From assembly GCF_964204645.1 (NCBI RefSeq), contig NC_134032.1, forward strand, positions 9,356,275 to 9,420,274: a DNA stretch of 64,000 bases, read 5' to 3'. Positions within the stretch are counted from its first letter, which is position 1; each line of letters opens with the position of its first letter. The stretch is from Tubulanus polymorphus (Eukaryota > Nemertea > Palaeonemertea > Tubulaniformes > Tubulanidae). The position numbers and the translations under genes were made by a program. The notes beneath the pieces are model-generated. The model made no database searches. It was not told the origin of the DNA and saw only the letters and a list, made by a program, of their open reading frames with translations. Below are positions 24,901 to 33,900 of the stretch, in pieces.

Positions 24901-27900
24901 GGTAAAGATTTTCGGAATGAAATGAATCTCACGTAAAGTTATTCAGAATGGACTATTTGCGCATGACGATTCCTACTTTTTTAGTCGGTGTTCGTCGGCA
25001 ATTTTTTTTCCATTCGATTGGTTACCTGTTGGTCCTCGAAGAACAGATCCCTCTGATCGTGCGGTATCGTTCCATTGTACGCTTTCGACAAAACCCACAA
25101 CACCGACGCTCGAAATTTAGCCTGCAAATCATACAGAAAAAATACAATAATAAATTATCAATAAACTATCAGGAATTGTTCCGGGAAGTTAAATGAGCAG
25201 GATAGGCTCTAATTGGGAAAGGAATGTTTAGACCCAGGACAGGGCAGTTCAATTCCTCGAATTGCTGGGGATAATATTTGCGATGACACGGACACAATTT
25301 GGCCCGGGCAAAATTGGCACGGATCAGGCTCGGGCCAAATTTGGCCTGTGCCTAATTAGAGAGTGCGTTCACACGCAAACCATTCACTCGATACTAAATA
25401 ATGCTCAAACAAAGCGGAGTGGGTCATTTCCGGTGCCAGCAATTCAAACGCAATCATTTGTCTGGTGTTAAAATTTGGCTCAGGCCTGGCCTGACGTTTT
25501 TGGTCGTGCCAAATTTGGCCCGGGTCAAACCGGCTCGGGCCCATTTGGCACCCGTGTGAACAGTTGTTCCGGGCCAAATTTGGCCCGGGCCAAAAATGTT
25601 CGTGTGATCGCAGCTTAAGATCCTGCATGGGTAGATGGTGGCCTCTCGGACCAGAAGGTAAGCCCCCTCCACGCACGAGCGAACATCAAATCAGGTCCAA
25701 GGCATTTTGCGCTGCGCAATGTTCAGGTTATAGGCTCTAGGTCCCCCCCGCACATGAGCTGAAAAATCAGCGAAGGGAGCTGTGGCAAGCTTGTCTATGC
25801 ATCATGTAATCACCTTTTGGTCATCCTCGTCAAACCTATTCGAATACTAAGGAATTCTTCTGTTTCTATTACTTCTCCATCGCCAAAATTTCCAGATCGA
25901 CGGTCTTGCCAGGGGAAGATTATGATTTCGTCAATTCTAGTAATCCCATTGATCATACAGAAAGTGGTAACATTAACAATAGATTCAACCATTCTCTTTT
26001 CCAAAATTGATCGCTATCATCAGTTTTTGCGTAATATCGATGCGACATAAAGCGTGCCGAGTCTCGCGCGCGTATTTCAGCGTACTCGCATCCTCCCTCG
26101 GCAGGGATTCGAACCTGATGGCATCGAGATTGCCACGGCACGAAACCCTGCCATAATCGACCGAGTGCGCGGATACATGCGCAGTTCAGATGATGTGATT
26201 TTTAGCCAATCAGAAATCCCGTTTTATTTTAGCCCGGGTTTTCCCATTTATAGTTCTTCCTTGAAATTTGCCTCAACGATTATACAACGAGCAATCTGAT
26301 TGGTGCCGCCAGTTTTCGTTCGGAAAGCTGCGCATGTACCTGCGCACCCGGTCTACTGATGCAGGGGTTCGTGCCGTGGCTGAGTGTAGCGATGCCATCA
26401 GGTTCGAGTCCCTGCAGAGGGAGGATGGCGTACTCGGCGCCACGGTTATAACAATTAAACGTGATGGATAGGCATATTCGACGAACGACAAATCCAACCA
26501 AAAACCAACGAGCCAAATTTGACCCTGTACAGTTCGGGAGGTGCACGCATTTTCGCTTGTGAGATCCGAGATCTGCTCTAATAAGTAGTCGACGCTAATG
26601 ACTTAAACGAATAAAGGGGATTATTCTTTGTCCAGTTATAAGCGCTTCGTAAATAAATATGTTTATATATCTAAATATGTTTATATATCTAATCCGTGTA
26701 TTATATGCGTTTACAGCCAGAATGACCCCAACCACGACACAAACCAGAGACACTGTACAGTATTCATACATATAAATCAACCCTATTAACGCGGCATCGA
26801 GTTACATCATTACGAGATGTAGAGCTGGAGATCCTCACACACGAGCTGCTGCTGCAGGAGACAGGGAACGACGGTACAGCATCATCGCAGCGGTTTTAGC
26901 ATCGTAATAGCGCTACAGCGGGGAAAATGAACACACCAAACTAGGGGCTGCTTGTAAAGTCAATGTTTTAGATCTAGGCCTATTTATAGGCCCAATAGCC
27001 AATCTTACACCTAAAGGCCGGTTTAAGCTCATTTTAGTTATCGGCCAACCTAACACCGAAAGATGTGCGGCCATTTCAGCCTTAGATCTCGACTGATCAG
27101 TTTTAACTTGCAACAGAATATCCATTCAACCCTGACTTAAGGCCAAAACAGGTCCATATAACTCCAATCTAATACCTTCAAAAGACCAGTCTAAGCTCAG
27201 TTTAGTTTATGGCCAAACTTACACCAAAACAGGACCACTTCGGACTTCTATTTCGACTGATCAGTTTTAACTGAAGCACTGTTATAGAATATATCCATTG
27301 AACCCTGGAGTTAAACTGGTTCATAAAACTCAAACGTCTCCAGACCAATGTCTAAGCTCAGTTAAGTTCTCGGCCAAGATAACACCTAAGATTCAAAACC
27401 ATTTTTGAATTGTAAGTCTCGACTTCTCAGTTTGCACTTACAAGTAGATTAAGAATTGACTCAACCCTGAATTAAAGGTAAAACTAACTCAAGAAGGGCC
27501 CAACTGCAATGTTAATTCTTTTCTTACAAAACACCAGACCCGGGCCCAAGTTCAACGGTTAACCATTGATTAAAATGAACTAGTCTGTGGTCTGATTTAA
27601 TAAGTAACGGTCGAAGCAGGCACAAGTTCATCTTCAAGTTTAAATTAGCTAATTATCGGATAGAACCGAGGTAGGCTTGCCAGTACACAGAGCCATAGAG
27701 AAACAGAATGAGACCGCTGAGACCAGACTCTCCATTATTACACGCCGTCAGTTATAACATCACCATCAGACAGCAGCTATACAGGCTTTACGCGTACAGC
27801 ACTGTATAGGCCTACTTATTCTAGGCCTACCCTGATAAAGGGATCAGGATTCAATTCCGCATTTCTAGGCTTTTATCAATGAGTGACATCATCTATATAC

Positions 27901-30900
27901 GTGACTACACTTTCAAGGAGAGATGGGTAAGATCTCCTTAAAACAAGGTCAAGAGGCCGATGCCGCAGTTGTGGTTCGGATGTGACTATGTTACGTATCG
28001 AGGACAAGTCGTATAGGCTAACCACTGACCAAGGGGAATAGTTCTAACTGCATAAAATCACGATTGAAAAATTGGCTACCGGGACGTGAAACATTAGGTG
28101 AAAATCTCCCTTAACCCTTTCAGTGCTGACTAGTTAATACCCTATAGTGCTAGAGATAATTTGAAAATTTTTAAAAATTCCACCCTAGTGTGTTGAATAA
28201 CGGGAATACCACTATAGTGCGTCTACACCGTGGCGCGGTGTATCGTTAGTTTCTAGTATTTCACTATGGCTGACAAGTGCTGCCATTTTTCAAGAGAGAT
28301 AATTACTATTTACTAATTACATCAATACACTGCAGTGCGGTGTACTAGCAAAATCCATCACTGATTTATACACCGCATTGCGGTGTAGACGCATTGAAAG
28401 GGTTAAAGTAGGGCTTAATACATCGTGACAGATAATATAGGCCGTAAAATACCTCAGGGGCCTATGCGGGGCAGAGAAGCCAATTCTTCAATTCTGATTA
28501 AGTCGAATTCGGTTGAAAGAAGCCAGATCCTGTGGGTGCCGCTTCAGGGAGCAAGAAATGAAAATTAAGACAGCACGATCAGCACACTTACGGATGAATG
28601 GGACAAATTGTATCCGATATTGAAATGTCCCATAACACGTTTTAACAAGCTGGATTTCACGACGCAAATGAATATAAATCAAAACTGTGTGTTGAATTCG
28701 AATGACAAACACCGCCTACGCACTATAACGCGAATGAGTGTCTATGGGGACCCCACCTACTACTGACCCACTGATTTGAGTCGACTGTTTTTGAGTCACA
28801 CATCAGATTATGATGAGCTGACTAGTACCGATGTATATAGTTTTGTCAAACAGATGTCGTTCAATTATTATGGATTTTAATTAAACGAGGCCTCGTCGGT
28901 GCACTGTATACACTGACATAGGCATCTAGTCGATTTAACATCATTGGATTACACTACAATAGCTTAGTGTTATTTGTATATTCGAATATTACCGTTTCAG
29001 CTTATAAGCCCCCGTCATAAATCCCCCTACGACATCATCAAATTATCCCTACAGGGCTACACGGTGGCTATACTTTTTTTCATCATTTGCCCTGACTTTT
29101 CCCGACTATATTCCCTGACACGCACGCCGTTTTCTCTGCCTTGTGTTTAAGAATCTGATCAATAAACAGCCAGACGCGCAAGAAATAGACATAGACATTA
29201 AACGATTTGATTACGCGCGTACACGTGATCCAACTACCTCGAAAAATTTTCTTTCGGCTTTTAGCCCCGATTTCAACAGCATTCCCAGACTTTTTTTTAA
29301 AGAAAAGAAAATCTACTGACCAGGCCTACTCTGAAAAAAAAAACCCAGAAAATTCCCTGGGACTATTCCCCGATTGCCAGGTATAAGGACCCCCTGCCCT
29401 GCGGATCATTATATAAAAGACGGCTCCCTAAAAATACCCCTTCATCATCGAATCTCAACACATAAATCATGGCTGTTTATGAAAAATTCATTGATACGTT
29501 TGAGAGAAATGAAAGTAAAATATCATCAGACAGCGGAGCATATAAGATGTCTATTATCATGTCTACGCATGTTCAATCTCTCCATCAATTATTAATTCAC
29601 TACCCCCCTCCGCCCCCCTCAACAGCAGACACATCATATCAATATTTACTGTATGACAAGAGGTCTAAGGAGTTTAGAAGAAAGCTCGCGTATCTCAAAT
29701 CATCGATGCTCAGCAAGTATTTCTTTCGAAATTCTTCATACAAGTACCAGTAACTATGGCTGCCTCTATAAATCCTCCCTATGACATCATCGAATTACCC
29801 TTCGCCCGACACATAAAAGATGTCTGCCTTCATGAATGTTCCTGTATCTACTATGGTCAAGTTGACCCTGTTCAATATTAGGCCTACCCACAGAACAAAA
29901 TGGCCGCCTCCATGAATCTCTCAACGACATCAGGTCTCGATGATTGCAGTTCTGTTCATAGATGGCACCACCATGATGAAATATAGTGACCCGCATAGTC
30001 ACTTCCAAAATATGGCACTCCCTATTCATAGGGCCTATGATCTGCCCGTGAAAAACCTTGATATCTACTAAATCTTACTATATCGCAGATCAAAGGTGAT
30101 CCTTCGATCAAGATGGATATCTGCCTGCCAAAAATCCCTCTCATAGAAACAACCCTCCCCCTCCCCATTTATAATAGGTATTTGTATAATGGTATGCACG
30201 GTTACTTCAGGCCTATACAACAGACCTCGGTTTTCATGGTTAGTCGAGTAAAATTGTACTGGTTGTGGGAGCTTATAACCGCACGCACTGCGCTTCGGTC
30301 TGAACGCATTTCAGTGTCGGCCATCTCGGAATTACCCTATAGCAGACTGGACTAGGCCTGTAATTCTATAGTTTTATGGTAACCTAACTCAAAGACAGCG
30401 GTTCAAAAGGGGCAGATAGGTGGAGTCCGGCAGAAGAAATGACGACAAAATTTTTCAGAAAACATAGGGCGCCATAGGCTACTAACGGATCCCACCCTCA
30501 GAGTTAGATATTTTCAAAGTAATAAGTCTGAAAATATATGCAATTTCTGAGCGAATCAGGGTCAAATTATCAGGTTTAACTATCTCTGTGTTGACTAAAA
30601 GGCAACTTCAATGCGAAAGCAGGGATCCGCATCCCGAGACCACCCGATAAATCTGCCCCTGTTTAATTGAAAATGAACCAGAATATGTTCCAATTTTGAG
30701 GGTATTTTTCTCAAAAAACATTTTTTGGGTGTGTAGTTGATATCTCAAAATAGAAACTAATACTTTCTAGTTACTATATCTCAGTGTTTTCAATAAGAGC
30801 CAGGTCCCAGACCTATCTGTCGTTTGTAAAGGACTCGCCTGTTGCTTCAAACAAGCTTTCGTTTCAGGGACTGTGACATATTATGGGACCCTCCTGTTTT

Positions 30901-33900
30901 TCAAAGGCTGGTTAATTTCTTATTGAAAACACTGTATCTCTCAAATAATATTTTTCGTATATCAGGTCTGCCCTAGATCGTGTTTATATATAGAGTTCGA
31001 CTACAAGTCGTTTTAATCATTGTCATTGTTTAAGACAGGAACCAATTCTATCGACCGCGTCGGGCGGTAAAAAGAGAAATTATGCGTCTTTTATCGGACG
31101 AATTCAAAGTCGCACAATACGTTAAACTAACATCGGAAATCAACAGTTGACAGCTCAAACGCACAATTCATAGTCTTAAATTCAACCGCCGCCACGTGAG
31201 AGTGAGAGATCGAGAAATCTATAATCGAGTTCTTTCTTTCCGATCGAGGGAAAAAAAATCGGTTTTTTACAGCCGCGAATCAATTCGACGACCAGGAAGA
31301 AGTGCGTAAATGTACGTTTCATTTCGACTGGCATAAAAATTGTTTTTCTTGCGTAATTCCCCCTAAGCCCGAAATGCTGAAGGGTCTATAGTAGTAAGGT
31401 GCAGGTTCAAATAAGCACTTCAATAAATGAAGAAATCCCACACTTCAAATTAAATTATAGGATAGAATTTATTATTTTGAAACCACGAATGACGTTTTGG
31501 CTGTTGACTAACAGCCATCATCAGGTGTTAGTCAACAGCCGAAACGCTGTGGTTTCAAAATAATAAATTCTATACACTGATTATAGTGTTTATTCGACAA
31601 CCAAGCACTTAAATGTAAGCACCAAAAACCCAATGAGCTTCAAATATTAAGCTTAAAAACCCAAACTAGGCACTTTCAAGTGAAATCCTGTAGATTTGAC
31701 AGCGTGATATAGGCCTATGCACAAGTTCAAATTCAAACTTTTTTCAGCATAAACATTTTTAAAACATTTTAGTTTGCAACTGATACATTTTCGGTAAAGT
31801 CAAGTATATACATAATAGGAGATGACCGAGCAATGAAATGATGCGCAGTAACATGGAATACGGAAAGGACAAGAAAACTGTGGTAAGGACGAAATGCTTT
31901 GATGAAATTAGTCACGAGAAGATCGCTGAGAGTTCAAATTTGAATGAGACGCCTACAGTAGTGACGAACCTGACCTCGCTGAAAGACACTATTAAGCACT
32001 TTTGAGAGATTTCCTAAGAAATAAGTACTATTTAGCTTGGGCCCTTATCTATTTTTTTTCCAAAATAAACACAGATTCATAAGGACAGCTACGGACCCTG
32101 GCTTAGAACTAAAAGCAAGGTTTAGAAAACGCATGTAAATAACGATAAAATTCAAAGTAAGTAAATTGAACAACGTAATACCTCAAGTCATTATTTGCGT
32201 AGAAGGCTAAGAAAAATCGAATTCTATAGGCCTATAGACAGGAGATGAAACTAATTGATCTGTTTGAACGTAATCGTAATTAGATTTCATATTTTAGTTA
32301 TTCATATTAAAGAGCTTTCGACACAATTATGATTCTATTAATCAATAAACTAATTATGTAAGGCTAAAATAAATACCTTATTTCTCGCTTCTGCTGAGCT
32401 TAAAAAGTGAACTGGGCCAGCTGCCTATCTACCCATACACCTTACTTTTAAAAAAATCAAGATCAAGCTAACCATAACAGACCTGGCAGCTAGAGAAATT
32501 ATAATAATAATAACAATACTAATGATTATGTAAATAAATAAGGCGCTTTTCTGTGGGAAAAGAAAGCTTAGGGCACTAGCTTCTCACAATACACAATCTA
32601 AAAAAGAAATTAATAGATTACAGATTTTATCGCAGTTTATAGAAAAAAATACCCCGGCTGATTAGGAGAAACAAGGTATCATTTATTTAGTACAGCCTAT
32701 AGGCTATTTCATTTGCAAAGTCTGGCTAAAAATATCGAAAAAAAATGGAGAAATCAAAATCCAGACTAACCGAGATTCCCCTTTGCGTTATATCGGGAAT
32801 ATAAACGAGACACAGTTATCTAACTCTGAGGGGAGACGAGTATTTATCGATAAAATTGTGTATTTCGATACGAGATGTTTAAATTTTCCTAGCAGCGTTC
32901 GGTTTTTTTTTACCCCTCTCCTCCACACTCGTATAGTTCCCGACAACCGGCAACAACAAGTACCACTCTCAATTCTCTACGCTGCGGCGCAATGATTCAT
33001 AACACTGATACACGCTCCGATCCCCTCCTTCCCCACTAACATTCAACCCCATAAACCCTTAAATACATGATGGCCGAATTTCCATAAATCCCTCGATGAT
33101 CTATCGAGTTTAACCCTCGTATAGGGCTAAACAATCACAGAAAATATAGATACCTTCATAAATCCCCATATGACATCATCGAATTACCCCGGCTAAAACA
33201 TTTCCAGAAAATATATTACTAGCGTAATCATATAATTATTACTCCATATTTCCCCCTATGACATCATCAAAATATAATTTTATTATTTACCATACACTTC
33301 CTGAAAAGATGGCCGCCTACATAACTCTCTCTAAGACACCATCCAAGTAACCCTCCAGAAAAGATGGCCGCCTACATAAATCTCCCTATAACATCATCAA
33401 TGTAATCCAGGGCCCAGTTTCACAAAAAGGTTTAACTCTTCAATCGATTTAATTTCTTCAATAATTCAGTTTATCTTAAATAGATTTAGGTCTTAATTCC
33501 TGTGAAACTGGGCCCTGTAGACACTTCCGGAAAAGATGGCCGCCTACATGAATCTCCCTATGCCATCACCAAAGTAACCCTATGGACGATTCCAGAAAAG
33601 ATGGCCGCCTACATAAATCTCCCTATGATATCATAGAACAAAAGCTATATAACCTCACGTTTAAAGATGGCGGCCACTAAAATCTGGAGGCAAAGCCTTG
33701 AAGCAGAAATCGAATGAAAAGATTGAGTCATTTCATTATATTTAAATGTTTCGATGTTATTTTCATGATTTTTCCACCTGTCTGAACTCACAGCACAGTG
33801 AGGCCTACAACCCGTCCATTCATTCTTATACAGTAACCAGGTAGCTCTAGCCTACCGTGCGCAAAAATAAACCTCAACCCGATCATTAGATATGTTTGGT

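Noticed and set aside
29374..29753. ORFs after the dispersed repeat as a small gene
   Set aside because: They begin inside the CCCTGACT repeat and show no domain or conserved splice sites.
31180..31340. Alternative first exon of CAMSAP (MPVEMKRTFTHFF) in intron 1
   Set aside because: The possible donor leaves one base of a codon, whereas exon 25026-25121 needs phase 0.
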